64,000 nucleotides of DNA, taken from the NCBI RefSeq assembly GCF_001949145.1, contig NW_019091368.1, positions 2,334,582-2,398,581 of the forward strand, in the 5' to 3' direction. Origin of the DNA: Acanthaster planci. Taxonomy: Eukaryota > Echinodermata > Asteroidea > Valvatida > Acanthasteridae. Each line of letters begins with the position of its first letter. Position 1 is the first letter of the stretch. The notes under the pieces were generated by a model, which did no database searches, was not told the DNA's origin, and was given only the letters and a program-made list of their open reading frames with translations. Below, piece by piece: positions 1 to 13,000 of the stretch. The position numbers were made by a program, and so were the translations under genes.

Positions 1-967
1 CAGACACGTTAGTCTGCATCATTTGTTAAAGTGGCTTGCCTGCCCAGTGTAACAAGATCCAACAGGTCAACCCTTCCCAGGTCTAAACAGCCTGGGAGTG
101 TGTGGTTGCTAGTCACCACAAGATCCAACAGGCATTGATCAATGGGGACAAGCTCCCATTGTCTCAACATGGCCAGTATGTTCAGCTGCTGTTGATTGCT
201 CTGGGCAAGACAGGGCACCAGACTTTTACACCCTGTTGCACTGTGCTGCAGCTGGCTGGGTTAGGGTCAATGTGTGAGTATTCATCACATATCATGTTGG
301 AAGTTAGTTTGGCGAATCACTGGGTTAGTGTAGTGGTTCTTTCCTCTCCTCTGTGACGCTGGGTTTGAATCTCATCTAGGACGACATGCAGATTTTTCAG
401 TCCCTACATGATTCCTTGGGTTTGCCCCGCAATATTTGTTTGGATTTTTCTCCCACCTCTAAAATTGAATATTTCTTCATTATCTTCTCAAGGGCCGCAA
501 GAGAGAATAGTTCATGACTGATGGGGCTTCACCCCATTTAAACCCAAATAAATATGTGTCAAACCATAGGCACACTGTCAATGAAATGCATGTTGATTTT
601 TATGAAGCGTACACACTGAAATCTTGCATCCTTTGTGCAGTAATTTGTTCGACTCTGAACTACGTTTTACTTTAGTTGGGCCATAATGTTTCTCAGTTTT
701 GTTGAAAGGACAACAGAATATATCATTGGTTTACTGTGTGACACTTGATTATGTCTGCCCAGGAAGCCCACCCATACAAAATTTGTTGGAATTAAAGGAA
801 CAGATCTCACTATCTGGCATATTGTGAGACAGGTGTTAAGTGGGACAGCTGTAAACTTGAGGCTTTTGGCCAGGTAAGCACTGCTTCAACTGGAATGCAG
901 TGCACTCCCTGTGTGTATCTCAGAGCCAACCACATGTGCTTTTGCTGATGTGTATTTGTACATGTAG
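1..967. other. 5' flank or upstream intron of the WD40 gene
   Basis: No confident exon is visible here. The first recognised WD40 exon begins at 968 with a split codon (phase 1), so at least one coding exon must lie upstream, probably left of the window. A SINE occupies about 318-560. Positions 40-145 carry two short copies of an aagatccaacagg motif that also occurs near 34130-34210, which suggests a dispersed repeat. One open segment near 764-833 looks WD-like but does not fit in phase. Confidence 0.5.
318..560 (+). repeat. tRNA-derived SINE
   Basis: A tRNA-like head is visible. The A-box-like stretch ttagtgtagtggttc is at about 325-339, and the B-box-like stretch gggtttgaatctc is at about 361-373. 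Their spacing is close to that inside a tRNA gene. A tRNA-unrelated body follows, with tcagtccctac, gggtttgcccc and ctcaagggccg, ending near ggggcttcacccc. The same layout recurs on the minus strand at about 26335-26545 and 44540-44680, so this is a dispersed family and not a functional tRNA. Boundaries are approximate. Confidence 0.65.
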
Positions 968-1053
968 GTGCCTTCAACAGGAGAGATCGCACTGGTCTGG
1001 CTGTGGACCCCAAGTGCCCTAATACTGTCGTCTGCACTTGTGTCAATGGCAAG
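968..1053 (+). CDS. WD40 gene, first visible exon
   Basis: The acceptor is catgtag before 968 and the donor is gtatgt after 1053. The exon begins with the last two bases of a split codon and ends in phase 0. It reads AFNRRDRTGLAVDPK and then TVVCTCVNGK. A second frame is also open here, but only this one stays open through the exon at 5229, so the downstream exons fix the frame. Confidence 0.7.
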
Positions 1054-4000
1054 GTATGTTCCTGCTTATTGTTTTGGTCAACTTGAAAACCTAGGGATGT
1101 CCTTTTACACCAGCCTCTTAACCCAGTTACAAAACCCTCAAAAGTTACAGCAGGGATACATGTAGTTGATGGTTTAGGTCTGGTACAGTGTTTCATCAAG
1201 CTTAAAAAGAGAGACAATAGTGAATCGAGCACTACTTGCTCATAGAGTGAAAGTTACTAAAGTCAGTTAAGAACAGCAAATGACGATCTTTTAGAAAACT
1301 TCAAGAGATGATGTGAACAATTATGTGCAAATTTCATGCCTCTTTCAAAATTATTCCGTAAAAGGAGACATGATGTTGCATTGCATGTGTAGTGTGTATA
1401 TGTGGATTTATTCTCACACCACTCCCATACATTTACATTAACACAGAGGCTGTCGACTAATTTTAAGAAATGCACCTGTGTCTTTGCTTAAGTAAAAGTT
1501 TTTAATGACATCATTCGTTATTTGACTGTACTGCTCGGCTGGTAATTTTTCCCTGTCAGTGCAACATGGTTCCATGCATTTAATACATTTAATCAGTGAA
1601 AAATTTTGTTGGAAAACGTTGCCAAGCCCTGAGGTGTGGTACATGTATCTTTTTCCTGTCATGAAGCAAATGCTGAAGGAGTTTTTCTTTTGTTTTCCGA
1701 CTCCTTCAGGGTTTAGCTGTTTTTGATTTGAGAATGTCCATCCCTCTTCTCTACATCTATGATGTAAGTACCCCACCAGCATTTCTTGACCCTGGATTGA
1801 CTTTGTGTCTCCCAACTAAAGGTTTTTCTACAGCATTTGGAATGCATTTGTAGCAGTACGTTTACCTGACAAGAGGAAATTGATTTTCAGTCCCTTGTAA
1901 ATTACATGGAAGTCTTCACCAGGTGTTGTGTTAGAATGGCCTTGCTTCTTCAACATAGTTGGAATCTACACATAGCTGGGCACAAGTTAGTTTGTGGGAA
2001 AAGGCCAAGTCAATATCATGCACTTGAAGTTGGTTGTACACAGTCAACCTCTTGCCGTCCAACTTTGCAGCACACCCATCCACTTTTATAAATTTCAAGA
2101 TATGAAGAACATAAACCAACCAAGTTTGTCTCAATAATTTGTGGCCCAAAGTTTGAGCACCCACACACCCTTCAAAATCCTTTGAAATAATCCTCCGCAA
2201 AGTACGTGTACCACTTGGCCTTTCAAGATCTGTCACAGTCTTTTATGTAGCGGACCCACAGCCAGCAATTTGATCTCCCTGTATCATCTCACTGCACCCC
2301 CAGGGGTGCCTGGATTGGCCTTTTGGAACTCTACATTGAAACCACTCATTTCTCCATTTATTAATCTACACAAAGATTTACGGGTTACACATCTCACATG
2401 ACATTTTGATGTGAGAGAGTTTGGTTTAATGAAAAGTGGTTAGCTGATAATAAATGTAATAGTGTATGCAGTTATCTTGTGCCAAAATCTAGGCCGTGTC
2501 CAAAACCGACTTCCAGAGCTACAGCTAGGTCTATTTTCTGCACATCTCCACATATTTCCAGTGGAATGGAAACCTAGACATTACTTCTGGACAACAGATC
2601 TGGATGTAGCCCAAGTGTTTCAGATATTAGAACTTTGGCCTACTTTTCCAGTATTCAATATTCAGAGGGTAACTTTATGCCTTAACCAGACAAAGCAAAG
2701 CAGCTTCCATTTTTGCTACATCCACTTGGATTCGTTGTAATCGTATGCTTTCTTCTTTTGTTGCAGCTTCATAGTGACATTATCAGAGACGTTACTTTTC
2801 TGGGGGACACATGGCCATGGTGCTCAGGGGAAACCACCTTTGTCACTGCATCTGTTGATGGACATGGCAAGGTACATGACTAAATTGCTGGCAAAAAATC
2901 TTTTCGTTGGTCTGTTTCGTTTCTCTATTTTCCAAAGTGTGTAAAAATCCCCAAAATGTATCCTCACCCTTAGAAAGATCATACATGGTTATATGAAAAA
3001 AGTCCACATATTTTGGCTGTCTAACAAGTTGGCCTCCCCATTTGAGTCTACCCCTGAGGCAGTTCCCGAGTTTAATACCTGGGCTTATCTGGTTCAGTGA
3101 ATATGACAATGGGAACAAAATATGATGCAATTTTTTTCTTAACCCCCAGCAACCCCAAATTTTTGTTGATCCCATTTCCAGTTTTGCTTTATGCAGAACT
3201 CCTGGCCCTTGTCATTGGTTAAGTAAGGAGCCANNNNNNNNNNNNNNNNNNNNNNNNNNNNNNNNNNNNNNNNNNNNNNNNNNNNNNNNNNNNNNNNNNN
3301 NNNNNNNNNNNNNNNNNNNNNNNNNNNNNNNNNNNNNNNNNNNNNNNNNNNNNNNNNNNNNNNNNNNNNNNNNNNNNNNNNNNNNNNNNNNNNNNNNNNN
3401 NNNNNNNNNNNNNNNNNNNNNNNNNNNNNNNNNNNNNNNNNNNNNNNNNNNNNNNNNNTGTCGTTGGTTAAGTAAGGAGCCACCCAGCCGGGACTCACAG
3501 AGGCACAAGTAGCTGCATCTTAAGTTAGGATCTCAGAAAAATGAAGGACACATTCTGTCTACCATTTACTTTTGTACGTGCTTTGTGAGTTCCACTGCTG
3601 GATTAGCAGTGATGTTTTTCTTTATACAAAGCAAGGGTGAGATTTGTCAAGATTTTTTCTGATTTCTGGATCTTTATCTTTTTTTTGTTTCAGGATTTTT
3701 CAAACAGTCTCTTACAAAATCTGACAAATCGTGGGTTTACCAATAAGGTGTTTATATTTCTAAAAGGTGATATAGGGCACAAGAAGTGGGCTATATTTAG
3801 GGATGCCGTCGGACAAACACGAATTAAACCCTTGACCCTATGCTGCTGTGGGGCGCTTAAAACCTCTTGTGATTATTTTGTGGATAGTTGATTTTCCTTC
3901 CATCTCGCCCCTCGTAAAGGGAGGGCAAGCAAGACTCTTCCCCCCAGGAAACAATCAGAGAAAAAGATGTCCCTGAAAAGGCTTTGGGATGAAAGTATTC

Positions 4001-7000
4001 ATGCTTAACTGTTCATTGTACACTGGCAAACCCTGTATGAACAGAGCGTGATTACGTTACTCATCTTAACCGCTCTTTACATAAAACATGGGAAGGCTCT
4101 TCATTAACCCTAACCCTCCTCAATCCTTCACCTGTTGGAGGACTGAGGAGGGTTAGGGTTAAGCCTCTTCGATCTGGAACCATAACCTGCAAAGGAGGCT
4201 ACCAAAAGCTCTTCTGTCTGACTCCACAGAGTACATTGATTGATCGAGGCAAGAAGTTGGATGATTTGTAAGGTAGAACCATTTGTGCTTTCCTCTGACT
4301 GCATTATCTGATAATCTGACTCGACGGCCTTGACCCTAGGTTGTCACGCTGGATGGGAGAACACTACTTGACATACCTGCTGGGACAGGCCTGCATTGTG
4401 TGGACCCCACACCAGGGCCGTACAACGCCATGGCCGAAGATGGTTTCTCAAGTAAGTACATACGTGTACATCCACATTTGGATCCACAGTTGAGCCAGGT
4501 GATTGTATTGCGACTATCCCATATTTAGTTATGAGATTCATACCAATCTCCCTCGCCAGTCTACAATTGTCTTTTAGTTTAAGTGTTCCGCAGAATTATT
4601 TGTTGGACATATGCGGCATCCTGGCACATGTATCTCTCTGAGTTTGTGATAAACAGCTTTTTTTTAAAGCACTTTTAGACCGTCTTCTTTTTAATATCAA
4701 GCCTGCCCACTGAGGTTGATGGATGAAAACGTGTTCACATTATGCTCATAAATGAGATCCACGTGAGCAGCTCTGTAATTGTTCTTTGCTCTTGGGCTAT
4801 AGGAGAGCAGTGGGAAAACTGTAGGGAAAATGGCCAAATTCTTTCAAGATATTAAAAACGGATCGGTTCTCTCATCTTTTTTCAGTAAGATTTTGAGCCG
4901 TCTCAATGGCAACGCATGATATGTATGTGTTTTGTTTATAAACTGGATGGCATTCTGTGATGTGCTTGTCAAGTGTATGACTGAACACATCTTATCCTTT
5001 GCATACGGGGTATCTGAATGGTTGCCGCATGTGTAACCAAATTGAAAATGTACAAACGCTTTACTTTTTTCCTTCGGAGGGATCTTCAATATTAGGACTG
5101 TTAGGCATTTTGGCAATTTTTTTTTTTTTTTTTACTGCTCCGGGCGTAGTTATGACCCATCCATTGCATTGATGACACTTGGTAGCTATTGTCTTTAACT
5201 TAATGGAGGTTCTGTTTTGCTTTGAAAGGCGTAATCATGTTCGGAGGGGGCGAAGTTTGTGCGTACCTGCCAGACGCCGGGGTACAAGAAACTCTCAGAG
5301 AGAGTGGGGATGATGCAATATGGAAACTCAAGTAAGTTAGTCTAACTTGAAACAATTCCATAGGGCTGTGCCGAATATCCAAATTACCCAATATTCGATA
5401 GATTGTCGGATATTCAAATGTTATTTTTCGAGTTTGAATATTTGAATGCAAAATTCATGAAAAGTAAGGGAAAATTTTCTTTTGTTTTTAAATGAGAAAC
5501 ATTGCACTATGTAGGTTCGTTTTAAGCAGATTCAAATGAAAAGCGTCAGAAATCTTACAGCAATTTTAAAAGCAAATTATTCATTTAACAATTTAAAAGG
5601 AATAGAAATTTTTGACAGGGCTATATGTCTTGTTCATCTCTTAAATCTTGCTAAATTGTGGCTGGAGATACTCCTAGATGTGAGAAGCTATGATGTTGAT
5701 CACAATGTACAAATGTGTGTGTTATTGCAACTGATTTTGTATATGATTTGTACGTCAACAATCTGCTGGTTGGTACGACAGAATATTCAGATATTCGATC
5801 AAATTGAAGGTCGAATATTGTAATAGTGAATTAGTCGAATTGACTCAGCCCAACAATTCCATGCAGAATAATTCGCTGTAAATGTGACCTAATCAAATTG
5901 AAATGTTTGAATTGTACAGCCTTAAACCCTAAAAGAGCCAGGTCAGTGGGTAAATTCTATCCCCTCAACATTTTTCTAATGTCACCGTGGTGCGTCTCTT
6001 TATGAGTGGAGCCTTTAGGAGTTTTAGGGCAACTCTTCGTGGTCATTTTTACACCAATTTTGTGAAAAATCAGATAAGCATTCTTGCGCAGCATACTTTT
6101 TTTCAGACAAGTCAGCCAAAAATGTATATTTTTTCCACTGCCGTGCTTAATGCAGTTGAACTGTCAATTACTCTAACAACAAAACCATGAGTCTGATTGA
6201 GTTCAAACTTCACGTTTGTAATGATTATTAGTGTCTTTACATGCATGTCAAGTTTAACAAAAAAAGAATGGAGCATAGCGCAGCTGAGTCCTTGGGGGCT
6301 GGAAGACCTCCCCCCAACCAGGCTGTGATGAAGGCCAAAATAACCGAGCTGTTTGAGGGTTGAAAAGTCAGATGTTCCTTCAGCTGAACTCCCGGTTATC
6401 TGACTGTCTGAAGAAGAGTCCTTTCAATGATGGGAATATGCCACCTTCCGCCCAGCAGTTTTTGACAGGAAAGGGGGAACAGTTTGCATCCTCAGATGCC
6501 TCCTTGCCTCTTGGACCATTTAGTGGCCTCTGAACATTTCATGCAAAGGCTTTGCCATACAACTGAAAACATGTCTGTGTAGTGTCAAGCGAGGGCACTA
6601 TCATAAAACGTCTTAACATCAGGGAATGTGGATATCTGAAAATGATGTTTGGATCCAAGGTTCTAGACCAGGAATTGAACTTCTAGTCCAAGCATAGCCA
6701 AAACTTTGTTTGATTTGGTTTTGTTATTCACCATTGGCCATACTGTGTTGACATACCCTCTTTATAACTTTTTTTGCTGTACATGAAAGATGCTATTAAA
6801 CACCCATGCAAATATGTTTGGAAGTGGGAATAAAGGATAGATGCAAGGATAACCTGATCAGTCTGGAACTGAAATCCTTTTTTTTCCCCAAAGCGGTCTG
6901 GCATAGTGTAGTAGAAGGTAGTGAAGTGGGAAGGAAGCCTGAGAAACAAGGCCTTTGGGCTTGAATTTTGCTAGGGAATCTTAGTATGAGGACAATGGGG

Positions 7001-10000
7001 AACGCTGACAATGTTCAAATATTTAATAAAGGTTTTGAGTCTTTGTTTCTGTGAAATGTTTCAAGAGTTGAATATTTCTTTTAAAAGGTATACCTCCAAC
7101 GGAAGTATGCTGTACACAGCCTGTGAGAACGGGGTAATAAGAAGGTATGTATGACTGCTTTTTCACCTCTCTTGAGATTGAACTATAGAAACTGGCAAAC
7201 GGATGTACAGTAGAGTTTTGGCGATGAAGAACGCCAACAGGTGTCTCTTGTCGTTTGGTATACCATTCTTTCCAACCCTCTCCCGCTAATTTCGTAACGC
7301 TTTGGTCAGAAAAAAATTTGGACATCCGGGTTTAAAAAGCTTTTGTGTGGTCCCTGACCCCTATATCACCTGCACTGACCCAGGGTGCATCCAGGGGGAG
7401 GGAGTGGCCAACAGGGCCATGGCGTCCCCCCAAAAGGAACAGAAATGTTTTAAATAATGAAAGGCAATTTTTTTGAGTCTGTTTTATTTCACTCTCATCC
7501 AAAAGTGCTTAAAAGCACCCAAATGTAACCTCATTCCTCAGGTCAAAAGTTTACGGGAAACAATTTTGACAAAGTTTGGCCCTTCCCCAAAAGCAATTTA
7601 GCCTCCCCCTCCCCCACCGCCCTGAAAATATGGTTCTGGATCCACTGTTGGCATTTATGACCAAAGAGTAACGGAGTGGTGGGATTTGTGCGCATGTCTA
7701 AATACTGTGCCATGCCAGGCAAATGTCACCATGGCACAAAGTTTTCCAGGGAGAAATATGGTCATGAGCAGGAATTTGAATCTAGCAGCCAGCCTCCAGA
7801 TGTGGCCTTAGGCAAGTCACTTTACCCAGCTTGCCTCTCTCTAGCTGGGGGCAACCTGCACTGGACTGGCATCCATCCTATCCAGGGGTAATATTCAGAG
7901 ATTTTCAAAGCTGTTGTATGCCAAGAAAATTTGAAATAAACACTGGTCTGATAAGCCAAAGTGGCTCAAAATAGACTTGGATGTGGACAAAAAAGGTACT
8001 TCAGGTAATTCTCCATGTTGGTTTTAGTACTTTTATTTATTTTGTTGATGTACTATTTGTATTATTTTCCATTTTCTGCCCCAACATATTTTACCCTTCT
8101 GTAAAACGTCAATGACGTGGTTCTGATTCCCTTTCCTGAGTGTTCATTATTGTGAGTTGGGTTTGCAAAGCCTTCCAAAGTTTTACTTCAAAATTGTGGA
8201 AAATAAGCCAGATGTGACATTTTCACCAAAAGTTGTAACCATTTCTGTGATGGAGTTTAAAGGGGAACATGCCAATGAAACATCCGCATCTTAATAAGGC
8301 ATCAACTTTTTTTTAAAACTATTGTGATTAGTTGATTTTTTTGATTAGTTGACCTTAAACCGATAACTCCGTGAAAACCACAGAACCTGATTTCCATATA
8401 CGACAGTTCTCTTTGATCCTCCATACAACTGAAAAAACATGTCTGTGTAGTGTCAAGTGAGGGCGCTGTCATAAAACATCTTATTCTGTATGAGTTGGAC
8501 ACATCAGGGAATGTGGATATCTGAAAATGATGTTTGGATCCAAGGGTGTAGACCAGGAATTGAACTTCTAGTCCAAGCATAGCCAAAACTTGTTGAGCCT
8601 TTTTTTTTTTGCATGTACTGGTTTATTCTTTTCCTAAGTAATTGCACTTCTGGGAATTAAAATGAAAGTGTTTCATTCGGGGACTGCAAATAAAGTTTTT
8701 GCTATTAAAGTAGATCTTTAAACAACAGAAGGGGTTTGGGATCCTCTTTTTTTCTATTCCCGTAAAAAAGAAAGTTGAGGTCAGCCAATAACCACCACTC
8801 ATGTTTTTTTAAATACATGTAGTTCGTTAACTTCCAAGTTCAACTTTGCAGAACGGATGTAGAACACGGATAAATGTAGGCAGTTTGTACTGTGTGCCGC
8901 GCCACCTTTTGTCAGGCGGTGTTTAGCCCAACCTAGGTAGGGATCCCCTGTTCTCAATTTACCGATGTTGGAGAATTTTAGGACTTTTTCCCTCAGAATT
9001 CATGCTGCCCATGCTGTTGCCCAGCTTGATCAGTCTCCAGTTCAAGATGGTGACGCCCACCCGCATATGTTACATATTGCTATGGTGAGGCTCGTATATT
9101 TCAGGAATATGACAGGTGTCCTGAAGATAAGCATGTATCCAAATGCCAAGCAAAAAACACTCCAGTGAATTCTTTCACGTCTGTGTAGTTGAAATAGGGA
9201 CATATCTAGCTTTTGGTCGGGGGGGGGGGGGAATTCAAAAGCAAATGCGGCTTTGGTCTTATTCAACATGATGTGTGGGGAGGAAAAAGATCAAAAGCCC
9301 CATGCCCCCGACATTCTTGCTTTTATTTGCTGGTGTTGTTTCCTTAGGGTTCGGTGCTTTGATAAATAAATATACTGATTACTTTCTTTCCTACTTGCCT
9401 ACAAGTATGAGGTTTTCTATGTAAAAAAAAAAATCCTTCGGGACTAGATACGCAAGTGAGTTAAAACTGAAAGTAGTTGGAAGGAATTCTTCAAGCCACA
9501 TTGGAGCTGGCTTGTTAGCAGGTGCAGAATGCTTAATCTGTGCCCTGGACACAGCTCCTTGGGGCAGGTATTTGTGCCAGTGTTCAGTGGCGTAAACAAG
9601 CACCATTCAGTGGGCTAAAAGCATGATGTTTGCCCAGGATATTCCAAAAGAGGCACATGTGTGAACATGTCCACATATGAAATATGCACATGTTGTTCAC
9701 ATAGGTAGTGATGTCTATGTTTATACCAATCAATACACTGTTCAATTGTGGGGAGAGATTGCAAGAAAAGAAAGTTTTGGCTCCAGGAGGAGTGTCACTG
9801 TCGGGGGGGATAAGGTGCATTTGCGTTGTGTTTTTTTTTCCAATGTTTGTCAACTCAAAAGGGGGATTTGAAGCCCCCAAATCCCTTCTCGGATCTACCA
9901 GTGACCCGACTCCTGCTCCTGGCATTCCTTTTTGAAATTGATTGAACTAGGAACAAGACAACCCAACAAGGTTTCTTGATATATGTATACACCTGTCTAT

Positions 10001-13000
10001 ACTTTGCTGTCAAAGAGATGAATTTGTTGTCAACATCGGATATTAAAATTCTAAATTTGTCAGCCGCCCTTATTCACAGACAAGTGATTGGGTAAACATG
10101 CTATAATTTGCAGCACACTTGTTTCCGCATTCCTTCGTTGCTCTTTTCTAAATTTGACCTCTGACCCGTATTGTGTACTGTGATGAATAAAAAATTCTGG
10201 ACGGTGACTGGCATGGGAATTTGTTCAAGGTGCCACGTCAACCACAAACACGGGTTGAAAAGCCCAGCCATGGATTAGTCCCCAACTTGCCCGAGGCAGT
10301 TTCGGAAGCTTGGCCGGGTTGACGCAGTAAACTGTAAACAGCAGTGGTCTCACTGCTGAATCTTTGGTTCTCACGGTAACACAGGTTTAGTCAGCCATTT
10401 CGTAAAGCCAGTGTTGTACTTGTACCCCGTTTTTCTCTGAACTCTACTTATTTGCTTGACTGCAACTGAATTTGCTTTTAAATGTTCAAATCTACCAAAA
10501 TATTTTTGAGTTGTCAGTGAATGGCATTCCTTAAGTATAATTTTTTTTTTCAGCAAAACTTCTCAAAGTAGAGGTTATTGAAGTAGATGTCTCAATCTTA
10601 CTGTTGGCTCTTGGTGGCAGTTATCCGGTTCACAAGGTTAAAAATTGTGTGTGGAAAAATGTTTGCACATTTGTCAGTATTTTCTTAAGAATTTTACCAA
10701 GGATATCTAATTTCAGCAATACATGATGGGCATACATGTACATGTGCGTACATGTATACTACTTCATATAGACTAGAAACCATTTACAAACATGGCCGTA
10801 TACCAAAACATATGTACATGTAATCTACAAAGAAACTTGGAAGCAGTTCATTTACGGTGTACTGAATCCAAACGGGACTGATTAATGTGGCTGTTTTCCC
10901 TGCTGCCTCTGTCCATGAAGAAAGCTTGGCATATTTCTTCAGTTCATTAATCAGATTTGGTTGTCTGTGGCAGTGGGAACCATAGCCAAACTTAAAAGGG
11001 TTGCATTTTTGTAGCCACACCCCCCATCACGTGCTACTTTGGAATAACATACATGTATCAGATTGAGCCATTCATGACTCAATCTTGTATGACGTGTGAA
11101 GCATCTAAAAAGTACGTATTTTTGCAATTCAAGGTCAAGGTCATACATTGGCATTTTTTTTTTTGCGGTACACCGTATAGCTTTTGTATTTTATGAAATT
11201 AAGGCTATTTCAAGAGCTTTAAAATGATGTAAAGTTTATCTCTGCTGGTACTTTACCTCTGGAGACATGGCTGCCAAGCATAGCAGGTCATTCCCACGAG
11301 TCACAAGTTTGTTAACTCCTAACTTGAAGATCTTAAGACATCTGTGCTTGTAAGCAGGAGGATGTGGGTTCGAATGCCACCCCAGTAAGCTCGTGAACCG
11401 GTTGCTTTTCCACAATAGGGCTGAAATGTTTATTTTCTTTGAATTGCATGTACATGTAGTTAGTGACAAATGGCAAACTGAAGGCTGTAGCAATAATGTA
11501 CATGTATGGTAATGCAAAGTGTGAGTTCACCCATCGGCATGTGCAGTGTAATGAGTATCATTGCTGTGGAGGTATGTGGCTGTGCAGACATTGTACAGTA
11601 ATGTATGCGTGCATACATGTATCTGCCACACTTTCCAGTATGCATGTACTTCAACATCAGCGTGTACATGCACATGTAATGTGCCTATCAGATAAGACAA
11701 GATGAAAACTTTATTGTTCCGCCAGGGGAAATTCATGCGGCCTTTTGACAGAAAAATACACGACAATATGATTTACAGTAAGTAAAAACAATGTATCAAT
11801 TATATGTGTACGCAGTGCCCTCGCCTCCCATCCCTTTCCCCAAGTGTCACATTTTTGGAGCCCCTGATAAAACATTTCTGTGTGTCATAAGCATATGTGG
11901 CCCATAGACTAGCGGGGGAGGGGGGGCGCAGGTGGGGCACACCATTCAAATGGTCACTTCTTCCCCCCATTACTTTCGTCCTCCGGAAATTTGGAAAACA
12001 GAGAAAATAACAGTAGCGTTAAGCAGACACTGGCACTTGTGCCCCATCCCACTGTGACACTCAGCTCTCCCGCACCCCCGCTGCAGCAAGAACCCTGGCT
12101 ATGCTGTTGAACTTGGCAAGGGTACCCCAGGGATAGGGATTTTTGGCACTTTAAAAGAAGCCATTGCCACATCCTGGGGGCGTGTCCTTGGTAGAGGGGG
12201 CAGAGGAAGAGCTTGGAACAATTGATAGATGAATATGTAAATGGCCTTTGAAGTCAAGGGTTATATGAGCTTATGCGCTAGCTTTTATTTTGCAATTTAC
12301 CATTCAAATAACTCTTAAGGATAAGGTGAAGTAACGAACAGCATGCGCTCTACGCATTTTGAAGTGTTTAAAATTTACAGGCTGTTATAATCTTTCCGAA
12401 TGCTCCCTCTCGTTTTTACCAACGCCCCTTCGCAACTTCCCCTCACCCCATCCCACTACATGTTAATTTATTCCAAATGTTGTCCAGTGTTTGAAAACCC
12501 ACCTTGGACTTTGAGTTTGATCACCTCGTAAGCAGTGTGAAATAACAGGGCTTATGGCTTCATTTATCCCAGAACAAATGCGAGTGTTCTCCATCAAAAT
12601 GCACCCCTCTCCGGGCCTGTTTGTTTCACACCGATCTGGATCACGACCAGCGATCTATGCACTGGTTCGCACCACCCATTTGGCAAGATTTGGTGTCTGT
12701 AAACCAACGACGGGTCTGCGGGAAACAAACGCAGCCGCAGTTCTAGATTCAATTCAGATTGATGGCACAATTGCAGTTTCAACTGCACGTATTATTTGGG
12801 CGTGAGTACTTGCGCAGTGAAATGACAGATTGAAAGTACAAAGACTGACGATAGGGCACATTAAATCTGGAAATCATTTTTGGTTGGAATTTTCATGCCT
12901 GCACAAATTCCGTACAATTGAAATTTGAAACTCGAGCACATAAGCATTTAAAGAAAACGACATAATGATCTATGCAATTTGCTAGATCTAAACAAGATTC

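Larger units (their letters stand above)
2872..4339 (+). other. Intron of the WD40 gene with assembly gap and hairpin element
   Basis: A phase-0 intron containing a 225-base N gap (3234-3458). The same 24-base sequence lies immediately left and right of the gap. A short palindromic element with TTAACCCTAAC ends sits at 4104-4162. Confidence 0.65.
5332..7087 (+). other. Intron of the WD40 gene carrying a DNA-transposon insertion
   Basis: A phase-2 GT-AG intron of about 1.76 kb. It contains a nonautonomous DNA element at 5362-5852 and one copy (6555-6710) of a dispersed repeat that recurs at 8421-8594. Confidence 0.65.

Noticed and set aside
318-376. A functional tRNA gene
   Set aside because: A and B boxes are present, but there is no credible acceptor-stem pairing and a SINE body follows. 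The same holds for 44609-44674.
764-833. Possible extra WD40 exon reading KFVGIKGTDLTIWHIVRQ between an AG and a GT
   Set aside because: The peptide looks WD-like, but it leaves in phase 0 (or phase 2 with the later donor) while the next exon needs phase 1. Other frames contain stops. It might still be an exon of an alternative form.
1438-1815. 125-residue minus-strand open frame in a WD40 intron
   Set aside because: No domain pattern, no signal peptide and no splice support. Its length is possible by chance in this composition.
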